From positions 1 to 64,000 of the forward strand of contig DASZNF010000139.1 in NCBI GenBank assembly GCA_035551355.1: a stretch of DNA of 64,000 nucleotides, read 5' to 3'. Below are positions 9,859 through 18,386 of this stretch, piece after piece (the first letter of the stretch is position 1; every line of letters begins with the position of its first letter). The notes under the pieces are model-generated. The model saw nothing but the letters and a program-made list of their open reading frames with translations. It ran no database searches and was not told the origin of the DNA. This DNA is from DATATV01 sp035551355. GTDB taxonomy: Bacteria; Actinomycetota; Actinomycetes; Mycobacteriales; Pseudonocardiaceae. The position numbers were made by a program, and so were the translations under genes.

Positions 9859-10479
9859 TTATCCAACGGTGTCGCCGGCCCGCCGGGAGGACCGGACGGA
9901 GATCACCACCTGGGCCAGGTACAACGCGCCGGACCACACGTACAGCGCGCTGCCCCAGACGGTGAAGGCGTACCCGATCGGCCAGGCGATCCGTGCCGCC
10001 AGTGAACCGCCCTGGGCCAGCAGCAGCAACGGGAAGCCGTAGAGCAGGGCGAACGTCGCCGCCTTGCCCACATAGTGCACCTCGGGCGGCCGATAACCGT
10101 ACCGGCGTAGCACCGGCAGGCACGCGCCGACCACCAGGTCCTTGCCGATCAGCGCCACCGCCAGCCACCAGGGCACGATGCCGCGCACCACGAAGGCGAC
10201 CACCGTGGCCAGAATGTAGAGCCGGTCGGCGGCCGGGTCCAGCAGCGCACCCAGCTTGGATGCCTGGTCCAGCCAGCGGGCCAGTTTGCCGTCCAGCCAG
10301 TCGGTGAACGCGCTGACCACCAGCACGACCAGAGCCAGCAGGTCCAGCTTCGGGCCCAGCAGCAGCCACAGGAACAGCGGCACGCCGGCCAGCCGCAGCA
10401 CGGACAGCGCGTTGGGCACGGTGAACCACCGATCGGCGCGCGCGGCCGTCCCGGCCGGCGCGGACTCGGTCCGCTCCAC
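9859..10479 (-). CDS. pgsA2: CDP-alcohol phosphatidyltransferase (phosphatidylglycerophosphate synthase-like)
   Basis: A 206-residue integral membrane enzyme of phospholipid synthesis. The family motif is complete: D-WL-DG-KL-AR, then eight residues, G-ALL-D-PAA-D-R (about residues 58-84), providing the metal-binding aspartates. Four to five hydrophobic helices follow. It corresponds to the pgsA2 position (Rv1822) beside gcvH/garA, but substrate (glycerol-3-phosphate or another alcohol) cannot be read from the sequence. The GTG at 10479, with AGGGGGCGGG just upstream, is preferred over the GTG at 10494. Confidence 0.85.
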   Translation of the reverse strand: MERTESAPAGTAARADRWFTVPNALSVLRLAGVPLFLWLLLGPKLDLLALVVLVVSAFTDWLDGKLARWLDQASKLGALLDPAADRLYILATVVAFVVRGIVPWWLAVALIGKDLVVGACLPVLRRYGYRPPEVHYVGKAATFALLYGFPLLLLAQGGSLAARIAWPIGYAFTVWGSALYVWSGALYLAQVVISVRSSRRAGDTVG

Positions 10480-10500
10480 CCCGCCCCCTCCCACGAGAAA

Positions 10501-10543
10501 GACACCCTGACCTGCTCCGGCGCGGAGCAGAAGTCAGGGTGTC
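10501..10543 (-). terminator. Two-tier hairpin, probable terminator
   Basis: GACACCCTGAC (10501-10511) pairs with GTCAGGGTGTC (10533-10543), and CTGCTCCG with CGGAGCAG inside. It lies between the small minus-strand gene ending at 10581 and the phosphatidyltransferase start, so it most likely ends transcription of the former. No long T run is visible. Confidence 0.7.
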
Positions 10544-10580
10544 ACACCGGCCGCGTGATAACGGCCCGAGTGCCGGTTTG

Positions 10581-10859
10581 TTACCGAGTCGGGCGCCAAC
10601 CCTGGCGCTGCAGGTCCGCGCAGCTCAGCGCGACGGCCCGACCCCGGTCGTCCACCCCGACCCAGCGGTTACGGCCGAGGACCCACTCCAGCACGTAGGC
10701 GTGCCGGCCGCTCCAGACCACGCTGCAGGGCGTGGTGGGCAGTACAGCAGGGTCGCCGGGCAGCACGTCCTCGGGGGACGTGGCGGGCAGCGGCAGCGCG
10801 GGCGCGATCGCCTCGCGGGCCGCCCGGCGATCTGCCTCGGTCGCGGTGTCCGTGTTCAT
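10581..10859 (-). CDS. Small protein of unknown function
   Basis: A 92-residue soluble protein, family not recognised. The N-terminus is Ala/Asp-rich (TEADRRAAREAIAPALPLPATSP). The C-terminal half looks folded: VVWSGRHAYVLEWVLGRNRWVGVDDRGRAVALSCADLQRQGW, with several Trp and Arg. A strong hairpin follows 38 bases after its stop. The 269 bases before it (10860-11128) contain no gene I can support and probably hold its promoter. Confidence 0.45.
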   Translation of the reverse strand: MNTDTATEADRRAAREAIAPALPLPATSPEDVLPGDPAVLPTTPCSVVWSGRHAYVLEWVLGRNRWVGVDDRGRAVALSCADLQRQGWRPTR

Positions 10860-11128
10860 CGGTGCCGATTACCTCCGTCAGGTACGTCGGGCCGGCCCTC
10901 TGGTCGTTACCCGCCTGAGAAGATTTTCGTCCGTTCGAGCTGCTCAGCTGAGCGAATACCGGGCGTCCAGCGGCCACCGCACCGGCCGGGTCGGTGAACG
11001 CGCGGGCGACGTGCGGCGGAACGGACCGGCGGACGGCGCAAACCCGCCGCCCACCGACCGTGACCAACCGCACGCCGCAGCTAACGCACCGCTAACAATC
11101 CGGCGGCCGGACGAAACGAACGTTCCGC

Positions 11129-13834
11129 TCAGCGCTCCGGGTTGCCCGGCTTCAGCGTGACGTTCGCGGTGACCGTCTGACCAGCACCGATCTTCACCTG
11201 AGTGGCGGAGGGCTGGTAAAGCGTGGCCACCACGGTGTACTCACCGTCGGTCAGGCCGTCCAGCCGGTAGCCGCCGTCCGGGCCGGTCACCGCACTGGCC
11301 ATCACGTGCCCGTCCGGGCCGACCGCGGTCACCGTGGCGTCGGCCAGCGCCATCCCGGCCGAGGACCGCACCGCGCCGTGTACCCCACCCACCGGAGTGA
11401 CCACCAGGTCGGTGGTCAGCGGGGCGCCGATGCGCACCGTGATCAGTCGAGCGGTCGGCTGGTGGCCGGGAGCGTCCGCGGTGACGGTCAGCTCGCCCTC
11501 GGGCAGGCCGCCGATCCGGTACGACCCGCCGGTACCGCTGGCGGTCTGCCCGCGCACCGTGCCCTGCTGGTCGATGACGATCACCGTGGCGTCGGAAAGG
11601 CCCGGTCCGCCCGGGCCCGCACCCCGCACCGTGCCGCTGACCAGCGCGCCGCCGGCCAGCGTGAAGTCCCGCCGGACCACGGCCCGCTCGGCCACCGCGA
11701 TGATGGACGCCTGCGGGTCGAAGCCGGGCGCGGTGGCGATCACCGTGTATCCGCCGGGCCGCAGCCCGCGCAGCTGGAAGCTGCCGTCCGGGCCGACCAG
11801 GGCCCGGTCGACCTGCCGGCCGGCCGGCCCGGTCACGGTGACCACGGCCCGCTGGACCGGGGTGTGGTCCGCGCCGAGCACGGTGCCGGCCAGCATGGTG
11901 GCCGGCGTGCCGTTGGCCGAGACCCCGTTCGCCGTGCCGTTGAGCGCGCTGTGCGCGCCGTTGGCCCCGTTGACCGGCAGCACCCGCGGCTGGTTGATCA
12001 GCTCGGTGGGCGCGAAGCCCGCCTCGCTCGCGGTGGCGGCCAGTTCCGCGCCGACCGGCTCGGCCGGGCCGGTGGTGGCCAGCACGACGCCGTTCTTGTT
12101 CTTGCCGACCAGCACCGAGCCGACGGCGGCGATCAGGCAGGCCACGATGGCGAACCAGAAGGCCACGGTCAGACCGTCGTGGAACGGCCCGGCGATCAGG
12201 TCCGGGAAGAAGCTGCGGCCGGTCAGGTAGTTGGCCTGGGCGGCGGGCAGCTGGCTGGCCGCGTTGCCCAGCAGCTGCTGGATCGGGTTGTAGCCCAGGA
12301 ACGCGGCGAACAGCACGGCGACCGCGGGCAGGTGCGAGATGCCGTTGGCGGTGGCCGCGGGCAGCCCGTGCTGGGTCAGCCCGGAGTACATCGCCGAGGG
12401 CAGGTGGGTGGACAGACCGGCGATCATCAGGCTGAAGAAGATGCCGATGGACAGCACCATCGCCGCGTTCTGGAAGGTCGCGGTCAGGCCGGCGCCCGCG
12501 CCCCGAGCGTTGCCGGGCAGGCTGTTCATCACCTCGGCCCGGTTCGGCGTGGAGAACATGCCCATGCCGAGGCCGTTGACCAGCAGGATGACCCCGAAGC
12601 TCCAGTAGTTGAAGTTGACCGGGACGAGGATCAGCGACAGGAAGGTGCCCGCGGTGATCAGCATGCCGACGGTGGCCAGCGCCCGGCTGCCGATCCGGTC
12701 GGAGATCACCCCGGACAGCGGAGCCGAGATCAGGAAGCCGACGGTCATCGGCAGCATGTAGATACCGGCCCACAGCGGGGTGCGCTCGAAGCTGTAGCCG
12801 TGCTGCGGCAGCCAGATGCCCTGCAGCCAGATCAGCAGCATGAACTGCAGACCACCCCGGCCCAGCGCCGCCATCAGGTTGCCGATGTTGCCGAAGGTGA
12901 AGGCGCGGATCTTGAACAGCGACAGGTTGAACAGCGGGTTGGCCACCTTGGTCTCGATCACCGCGAAGATGATCAGTACGACCACGCCACCGATCAGGCC
13001 GGCCAGCACGCCCGGGTTGGTCCAGCCCATGGAGTGGGTCTTGTAGGGCTGGATGCCGTAGGTGATGGCCACCAGCACCGCGATCAGGCCGACGGCGAAG
13101 GTGACGTTGCCCCACCAGTCCATGTGCGCGCGCTGCCGGTGGCCGATGTCGTGCAGCTTGAGGTAGGCCCAGATGGTGCCGATCACGCCCAGCGGCACGG
13201 ACACGAGGAAGACCAGGTGCCAGTTGGTCGGGGCGAGCAGACCGCCGATCAGCAGGCCGAGGAACGAGCCGGCGATAGCCGCGACACCGTTGATGCCCAT
13301 GGCCAGACCGCGCTGGTTGGCCGGGAAGGCGTCGGTCAGAATGGCCGAGGAGTTGGCCATCAGGAACGCGCCGCCGATGCCCTGGATGATCCGCCAGATG
13401 ATCAGCCACCAGGCGGCCGAGGTGCCCGACATCCAGGTGACGGCCAGGAACACCGAGGAGATGGTGAACACGGCGAACCCGAGGTTGTACATCCTGGCCC
13501 GGCCGTACATGTCGCCGAGGCGGCCGAAGCTGACCACCAGCACCGCGGTGACGACGAGGAAGCCCATCATCATCCACAGCAGATAGCTGGTGTTGCCCGC
13601 GTCCAGCGGGTTGATGCCGATGCCGCGGAAGATGTCCGGCAGGGCGATCAGCACGATCGACGAGTTGATGGTGGCCAGCAGCAGGCCCAGCGTCGTGTTG
13701 GACAGTGCGATCCACTTGTAGCGCGGCCCGAGGTCGGCCAGGGTCAGGTCGCCTTTACGGCGGCGGCCACGGGGGCGTTCGGGTTCCCCGCCACCCGGTC
13801 CCGATGCGGCCAACGTGTGCTGTGCGGTAGACAC
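11129..13834 (-). CDS. DHA2-type MFS exporter with three C-terminal carboxypeptidase-regulatory-like domains
   Basis: A 901-residue fusion. Residues about 30-590 are a 14-helix drug:proton antiporter of the EmrB/QacA group, with motif A-like GRLGDMYGRARMYNLGF and motif C-like IAGSFLGLLIGGLL. A linker rich in Asn-Gly (NGANGAHSALNGTANGVSANG) leads to three beta-sandwich repeats of about 80 residues (from about 645 to the end), each with a GPDGxYRLxGLxxGxYTV core, as in CarboxypepD_reg/Cna-B-like folds. The repeats should be cytosolic if the core has 14 helices, which is unusual. It has its own AT-rich promoter with a palindrome at 13889-13901. Substrate unknown. Confidence 0.88.
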   Translation of the reverse strand: MSTAQHTLAASGPGGGEPERPRGRRRKGDLTLADLGPRYKWIALSNTTLGLLLATINSSIVLIALPDIFRGIGINPLDAGNTSYLLWMMMGFLVVTAVLVVSFGRLGDMYGRARMYNLGFAVFTISSVFLAVTWMSGTSAAWWLIIWRIIQGIGGAFLMANSSAILTDAFPANQRGLAMGINGVAAIAGSFLGLLIGGLLAPTNWHLVFLVSVPLGVIGTIWAYLKLHDIGHRQRAHMDWWGNVTFAVGLIAVLVAITYGIQPYKTHSMGWTNPGVLAGLIGGVVVLIIFAVIETKVANPLFNLSLFKIRAFTFGNIGNLMAALGRGGLQFMLLIWLQGIWLPQHGYSFERTPLWAGIYMLPMTVGFLISAPLSGVISDRIGSRALATVGMLITAGTFLSLILVPVNFNYWSFGVILLVNGLGMGMFSTPNRAEVMNSLPGNARGAGAGLTATFQNAAMVLSIGIFFSLMIAGLSTHLPSAMYSGLTQHGLPAATANGISHLPAVAVLFAAFLGYNPIQQLLGNAASQLPAAQANYLTGRSFFPDLIAGPFHDGLTVAFWFAIVACLIAAVGSVLVGKNKNGVVLATTGPAEPVGAELAATASEAGFAPTELINQPRVLPVNGANGAHSALNGTANGVSANGTPATMLAGTVLGADHTPVQRAVVTVTGPAGRQVDRALVGPDGSFQLRGLRPGGYTVIATAPGFDPQASIIAVAERAVVRRDFTLAGGALVSGTVRGAGPGGPGLSDATVIVIDQQGTVRGQTASGTGGSYRIGGLPEGELTVTADAPGHQPTARLITVRIGAPLTTDLVVTPVGGVHGAVRSSAGMALADATVTAVGPDGHVMASAVTGPDGGYRLDGLTDGEYTVVATLYQPSATQVKIGAGQTVTANVTLKPGNPER

Positions 13835-13888
13835 CGCATACCTCCCCGGGGCGTGCGAAGACGCCCGTCATCAGGCCAAACAGTTACC

Positions 13889-13928
13889 TTAACTAAGCTA
13901 ACAAATTTACTTGCTTTATACAACCATG
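13889..13928 (-). promoter_or_regulatory. Putative MarR-controlled promoter of the MFS fusion gene
   Basis: On the minus strand, CATGGTTGTA (13928-13919) includes a -35-like TTGTAT, and 17 bases later TAGCTT can serve as -10. The -10 lies inside a near-palindrome TTAGCTTAGTTAA (13901-13889; one mismatch between arms). The same CATGGTTGTA word occurs before the MarR gene (18321-18312), suggesting common control. Inference from sequence similarity. Confidence 0.4.
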
Positions 13929-14015
13929 TTCCGGCCCGGTGGACCGTGAGCCGCCCCACATAAACGACCGTCGTGCGCGACGACCCGGACCCGACAATGC
14001 CCGAAAACGCGTCGC

Positions 14016-14053
14016 GAGTGTTTTCTCCTTTTATTAATCAGGAGAAAACACTC
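14016..14053 (-). terminator. Perfect 14-bp stem hairpin
   Basis: GAGTGTTTTCTCCT (14016-14029) and AGGAGAAAACACTC (14040-14053) pair perfectly around a 10-base AT-rich loop. It stands 40 bases after the YceI gene stop and before the promoter of the next MFS gene, so it likely ends the MarR-MFS-YceI transcript. Confidence 0.75.
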
Positions 14054-14092
14054 ACGCCACAATGATTCTGTTCGGTTTTCGCGGAGTGGGAT

Positions 14093-14950
14093 TCAGCCCA
14101 TCGGCAGGCTGTCCCCGCGCACCGCCTCGATGTCGATCTCCACCCGCAGCGTGGCGCCGATCGCGTTCAGCCCGGCCTTCACGATCTGGTTGTAGGTGAT
14201 CGCGAAATCCTCCTGCTTGAGGTCGGTCACCGCGTGGAACGCGGCCCGCACGCCGCCCCACGGGTCATCGCCGACGCCCAGGTAGGTCAGCTCCATCGGC
14301 ACCGGCCGCTGGATGCCGTTGAGCGACAGCTCGCCGTTCAGCTGCCACTTCTCCCCGCCCAGCGAGGTGATGCCGGTCCCCCGGTACTCGATCAGCGGGT
14401 GCTCGTCCACGCCGAGAAAATCCGGCGAGCGCAGGTGGTCGTCGCGCATCTTGTTGCCGGTCTCCACGCTGACGGCCTGGATCACCGCGACCACAATGGA
14501 CTTCTCGACCGGCCGGGCCACCTCGATCTTGCCGCTGAACTCGGCGAACCGGCCGCGGATGCTGGCGATGCCCAGGTGCCGCGCGGTCACGTTGATCGCC
14601 GAGTGCGCCGGATCGATGGTCCACACGCCGGGGTCGGGCAGGTCCTCCCCGCCGCCCACCCGGGTCACCGAGACGATGCCCAGGGTGGCCGACCCGCTCG
14701 CGGTGACCACCGCGGTGCGGGCCACCGGCCCGAACCCGGCCGCGGTCACGATCGCGGTGTAGGTGCCGGTGGGCAGCGGCTCGGTGCCCACCTTGCCCTC
14801 GGCGTCCGCGGCCGCGCGGGCCACCTGCTGTCCGGTCATGTCGGTCACGGTGAGCACCGCGGCCGACACCGGCCAGCCGTCGGTGGTGCGCACCTGCGCG
14901 GTCACGCCCTGCTTGGCGGTCAGGGTTGTGGGGTCGTTCCCCGCTGTCAT
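14093..14950 (-). CDS. YceI-family protein with N-terminal carboxypeptidase-regulatory-like domain
   Basis: A 285-residue two-domain protein. Residues about 10-95 form one beta-sandwich module (VTAQVRTTDGWPVSAAVLTVTD...PLPTGTYTAIVTAAGFGPV), the same type as in the flanking MFS proteins. Residues about 105-280 are a YceI lipocalin-like barrel (GVWTIDPAHSAINVTARHLGIASIRGRFAEFSG, NKMRDDHLRSPDFLGVDEHP). YceI proteins bind polyisoprenoid or other lipid ligands. There is no signal peptide, so it is probably cytosolic, unlike E. coli YceI. It lies 47 bases downstream of the second MFS gene and is followed by a hairpin. Confidence 0.88.
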   Translation of the reverse strand: MTAGNDPTTLTAKQGVTAQVRTTDGWPVSAAVLTVTDMTGQQVARAAADAEGKVGTEPLPTGTYTAIVTAAGFGPVARTAVVTASGSATLGIVSVTRVGGGEDLPDPGVWTIDPAHSAINVTARHLGIASIRGRFAEFSGKIEVARPVEKSIVVAVIQAVSVETGNKMRDDHLRSPDFLGVDEHPLIEYRGTGITSLGGEKWQLNGELSLNGIQRPVPMELTYLGVGDDPWGGVRAAFHAVTDLKQEDFAITYNQIVKAGLNAIGATLRVEIDIEAVRGDSLPMG

Positions 14951-14997
14951 CCTCTGTGTCCTCAGTCCTCGTCGTAGTGCGGGTAAGTCGTCGGCCC

Positions 14998-17649
14998 TCA
15001 GGCGTTCGGGTGCCCGAGGTGCACGTCGTGCGAGCTGAACTCGCCGCCGTGCACCCGCAGGGTGCTGGCCACCGGCGGGTACCCGCTGGCGATGACCGTG
15101 TAGTCACCTTCGGGCAGATCGGTGAACCCGTACTCGCCCGAGCCGTCGGTGGTGGTCACCGCGACCACGTTGCCCGCCCGGTCCAGCAGGGTGATCCGCG
15201 CGTCCGGCACCACCCGGCCATCGCCCACGGTGGCCACGCCGCGCAGCTTCGAGCCCCCGATCAGCTCCACGTCCTGGGTGAACTCGCCGGTGCCCGGCAC
15301 GGACACCGACAGCGCGGCCGGCTGATAACCGTCGGACGAGACGACCAGGGTGTAGGTCCCCGCGACCAGCTCGCCGAACGCGTAGCGGCCATCGGCGCCG
15401 GTCGGACGGGCGCCGACCACCTCGCCGCGGTCGTCGGCCAGGGTGGCGGTCGCGCCGGTCACCGGGGTGCCCTGGCCGGCCACCGTCACCGTGCCGGTCA
15501 GCCCGCTGGTGCCGGACAGCACCACGTCCAGGGAGACGGGGCCGCCGCCCACCGGCACCGCCGAGGCCTGCGGCTGGTGCGCGCTGGCCGAGGCGATCAG
15601 CACGTAGGTGCCTGCGCCGGGCGCGGCCAACTGGTAACCACCGTCCATATCGGACACGCCACGGCCGACCTGCCGGCCGCTCGGGTCGATCAGCGTGAGC
15701 GCCGCGTCCGCGATCGCGCTGCCGTCGGACCGTCGCACATGCCCGTAGATGGGCAGGCCCTCGGTGTGCGCCGAGACGAAACCTTCGCTGACACTCGCCA
15801 TCGATGATGCTCCTGCTGTGTTGTGCGCTGTTGTGGAATCCCCTACCGCCAGCGCATGTCTACCGTTGCCACTGGCGAGGCCCGGTGCCGGGACCCCGTT
15901 GGCGGCGGACACCGCGGCCGGCTGGTCGGCCACCGACAGGGCGGCCGGTGCGCCACCCTCCTCGGCCAGCCGGGCCTGGATGCCGGACTGGTTGCGCAGC
16001 GGCAGTTCCTTCATGAACCAGATCAGCACGAACGCCGTGCCGGTCACGATCGCCGCGGTGATGAACACCGGGTGTAGGGAGTCGGAGAAGCCCACCTTGA
16101 ACGGTCGCGCGACCGCCGCGGGCAGTTGCTGGATGAACGAGGAGTCCTGCAGCACCCCGGAACCGCCACTGGAGCCGGATGCGGTGCTGCCCAACAGTTT
16201 CGCGGCGGCCGCCCGCACCTCGGCGGGCGAGTTCATGATCGCCGTGCCGATCTTGCCGCCGACGACGCTGAACAGGATCGACAGGAACACCGCGGTGCCC
16301 AGGGTGCCGCCGATCTGCCGGAAGAACACCTGGGCCGAGGTCGCCACGCCCATATCGCGCGCGGGCACCGCGTTCTGCACGGCGATCACCAGGGTCTGGA
16401 TGCAGTTGCCGAGGCCGAGTCCGAAGATCGCCATCCAGATGTCGGTGCGCCACAACGGAGTGTCGGCGCCGATGGTGTTCAGCAGCACCATCGCGGCGGT
16501 CATCAGGCCGATGCCCACGATGGGAAAGACCTTGTACCGCCCGGTGCGCGCGGTGATCTGGCCGGACACCACCGAGCCGACCATGATGCCCAGCACCATG
16601 GGCAGCACCAGCAGACCGGCCCTGGTCGGCGAGGCGCCCTTGACGATCTGCAGGTACAGCGGGATCACCGACATGCCACCGAACATGCCCATACCGATGA
16701 TCAGCCCGACCAGCGAGGTCACGCTGAACACGCCGCTGCGGAACAACCGCAACGGAATCAGCGCTTCGTCGCGCATCAGTTTTTCCACGATCACGAACAG
16801 GATCAGCCCGATCCCGCCGAGTGCGTAACAGATCAGCGCCCGCCGGGAGTGCCAGCCCCAGGACTGTCCCTGCTCGGCGATGATCAGCAGCGGGACAAGG
16901 CCGATGGTGATGGTGATCGCGCCCCACCAGTCGATCCGGTGATCCACCCGGCGGTGCGGGATGTTGAGCACCTTGGCCACCACGAACAGCGCGATGATCG
17001 CGATCGGCACGTTGACCAGGAACACCCAGCGCCAGCCGGCCAGGAACAGAATCTTGTTCTGCCCGGCCAGGAATCCGCCGACCACCGGGCCCAGCACGCT
17101 GGCCGTGCCGAACACGGCCAGGAAGTAACCCTGGTACTTGGCCCGTTCCCGGGGCGGCACCACATCGCCGATGATGGCCAGCGCCAACGACATCAGGCCG
17201 CCGGCGCCCAGGCCCTGCACGGCGCGGAACGCGGCCAGCATGTACATCGAGGTGGCGAAGGTGCACGCGATCGAGCCGAGGATGAAGATGGTGATCGCGG
17301 TCAGGAACAGCGATTTGCGCCCGTAGAGGTCGGAGAGCTTGCCGTACAACGGAGTGGTGATCGTCGAGGTGATCAGGTAGGCCGTGGTCGCCCAGGCCTG
17401 CTGGTCCAGTCCGTGCAGGTCGTCGGCGATGGTGCGGATCGCGGTGGCCACGATCATCTGGTCCAGCGCGGCCAGGAACATGCCCAGCATCAGGCCGATG
17501 AACACCCAGGTGATCGCCCGCTTGCTCAGCCGCCCCCGGTCGGACTCATCGACTTCCGGACGCTGCCCGTTGCGCCGCGCGGCCTGGTCGGGCGACGGCG
17601 GGGCGACGGGCGCGAACCGCTCGGTGGGATTGGCTTCGGAAGCGGTCAT
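14998..17649 (-). CDS. DHA2-type MFS exporter with three C-terminal carboxypeptidase-regulatory-like domains
   Basis: An 883-residue paralogue of the neighbouring fusion. Residues about 48-575 are a 14-helix EmrB/QacA-type transporter (FIGLMLGMFLAALDQMIVATAI at helix 1, GKLSDLYGRKSLFL motif A, GPVVGGFLAG motif C). A low-complexity linker ends near residue 635, and three beta-sandwich repeats follow (IYGHVRRSDGSAIADAALTLIDPSG; LTGTVTVAGQGTPVTGATATL; LRGVATVGDGRVVPDARITLL). Its ATG overlaps the MarR stop (ATGA), so it is the direct partner of that regulator. Export of a hydrophobic compound or lipid is likely, substrate unknown. Confidence 0.88.
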   Translation of the reverse strand: MTASEANPTERFAPVAPPSPDQAARRNGQRPEVDESDRGRLSKRAITWVFIGLMLGMFLAALDQMIVATAIRTIADDLHGLDQQAWATTAYLITSTITTPLYGKLSDLYGRKSLFLTAITIFILGSIACTFATSMYMLAAFRAVQGLGAGGLMSLALAIIGDVVPPRERAKYQGYFLAVFGTASVLGPVVGGFLAGQNKILFLAGWRWVFLVNVPIAIIALFVVAKVLNIPHRRVDHRIDWWGAITITIGLVPLLIIAEQGQSWGWHSRRALICYALGGIGLILFVIVEKLMRDEALIPLRLFRSGVFSVTSLVGLIIGMGMFGGMSVIPLYLQIVKGASPTRAGLLVLPMVLGIMVGSVVSGQITARTGRYKVFPIVGIGLMTAAMVLLNTIGADTPLWRTDIWMAIFGLGLGNCIQTLVIAVQNAVPARDMGVATSAQVFFRQIGGTLGTAVFLSILFSVVGGKIGTAIMNSPAEVRAAAAKLLGSTASGSSGGSGVLQDSSFIQQLPAAVARPFKVGFSDSLHPVFITAAIVTGTAFVLIWFMKELPLRNQSGIQARLAEEGGAPAALSVADQPAAVSAANGVPAPGLASGNGRHALAVGDSTTAHNTAGASSMASVSEGFVSAHTEGLPIYGHVRRSDGSAIADAALTLIDPSGRQVGRGVSDMDGGYQLAAPGAGTYVLIASASAHQPQASAVPVGGGPVSLDVVLSGTSGLTGTVTVAGQGTPVTGATATLADDRGEVVGARPTGADGRYAFGELVAGTYTLVVSSDGYQPAALSVSVPGTGEFTQDVELIGGSKLRGVATVGDGRVVPDARITLLDRAGNVVAVTTTDGSGEYGFTDLPEGDYTVIASGYPPVASTLRVHGGEFSSHDVHLGHPNA

Positions 17650-18260
17650 CGCCGCCGCCCTCTCAGCTCGATGACGGCGCCGTTGGGGTCTCCGTCGGTG
17701 TGCTGATAGTAGGCGTTGGCGTCGAGATTGAGCCTGCTCAGCAAGCTGGTCAGCTGCTTGACGTCGTCGACCGGCCAGTCGGCCAGGATCTCGGCCATGC
17801 GCAGGCAGTGGTCGCGCCGGTTCTCCTGGAACACCCGCTCACCGTCCGGGGTGGCGGCCAGGATGGAGGCGCGGCCGTCCTCCGGGTCGGGGCGGCGCTC
17901 CAGCAGCCCGTGCCGGACCAGCGCGGCGGTCTGCCGGGACACCGTGGACGGGTCGGCGTGCACCGCCTCGGCCAGCGCGGTGGTGCGCCGGGGGCCCTCC
18001 ACCACGAGGTGGGCCAGCAGGCCGTAGGCGGCGTACTCAATGCCGTCCCGGCGCAGCCCGGACAGCTTGCCGATGCCGCGTTTCATGGACCGGACGAAGC
18101 CGGTCAGCTGGCGCAGCAGGTCGTCCACCGCCTCGGTGAACTCCCCGGACCCGGCGTCGTCGTCCGGGGTGCGGGGTTCCTGGTCCGGCATGGTCTCGTT
18201 CGCCGCGAGTGCGGTCACCGTTGCCTCGCCGGCCGTCGTGGTGGGGGTCTCGTCAACCAT
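17646..18260 (-). CDS. MarR-family transcriptional regulator
   Basis: A 204-residue protein with an acidic N-terminal extension of about 50 residues and then a MarR winged helix: YAAYGLLAHLVVEGPRRTTALAEAVHADPSTVSRQTAALVRHGLLERRPDPEDGRAS. The D-x-R wing (DPEDGRAS) is intact. ATG at 18260 is chosen because AAGGAGGTG stands 6 bases upstream; in-frame codons continue to 18344 but lack such a site. It overlaps the downstream MFS gene by 4 bases. Typical function is repression of the adjacent exporter, relieved by a ligand. A palindrome at 18306-18317 is a candidate operator. Confidence 0.9.
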   Translation of the reverse strand: MVDETPTTTAGEATVTALAANETMPDQEPRTPDDDAGSGEFTEAVDDLLRQLTGFVRSMKRGIGKLSGLRRDGIEYAAYGLLAHLVVEGPRRTTALAEAVHADPSTVSRQTAALVRHGLLERRPDPEDGRASILAATPDGERVFQENRRDHCLRMAEILADWPVDDVKQLTSLLSRLNLDANAYYQHTDGDPNGAVIELRGRRR

Positions 18261-18305
18261 GACCGCCACCTCCTTCGCGCCGTTGCTTGAGGTACGCAAG
18301 TAGTT

Positions 18306-18321
18306 GTTGTGTACAACCATG
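18306..18321 (-). promoter_or_regulatory. Putative MarR operator/promoter element
   Basis: GTTGT-GT-ACAAC (18306-18317) is an inverted repeat with 5-base arms, about 46 bases before the MarR start. It is continuous with CATGGTTGTA (18321-18312, minus strand), a word shared with the promoter of the MFS fusion gene ending at 11129. Autoregulation is inferred. Confidence 0.4.
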
Positions 18322-18386
18322 CGCCCAGATGGCGGATAACGCAAGCTGACCCAGAGTGACTAGTGGCACATGCACCCGAACGGGTG

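Noticed and set aside
10860..11128. Plus-strand frame 10732-11160 as a small gene
   Set aside because: It overlaps the minus-strand gene start and has no ribosome-binding site or recognisable sequence.
13889..13906. Iron-regulator (IdeR/DtxR) box TTAGCTTAGTTAAGGTAA
   Set aside because: Only the first half resembles TTAGGTTAG, and the neighbouring genes have no iron-related function. A MarR site is simpler.
11306..13963. An 885-codon plus-strand frame opposite the MFS fusion gene
   Set aside because: Third-position GC shadow; composition is dominated by Arg, Gly, Asp, His and Gln, and no motif is present.
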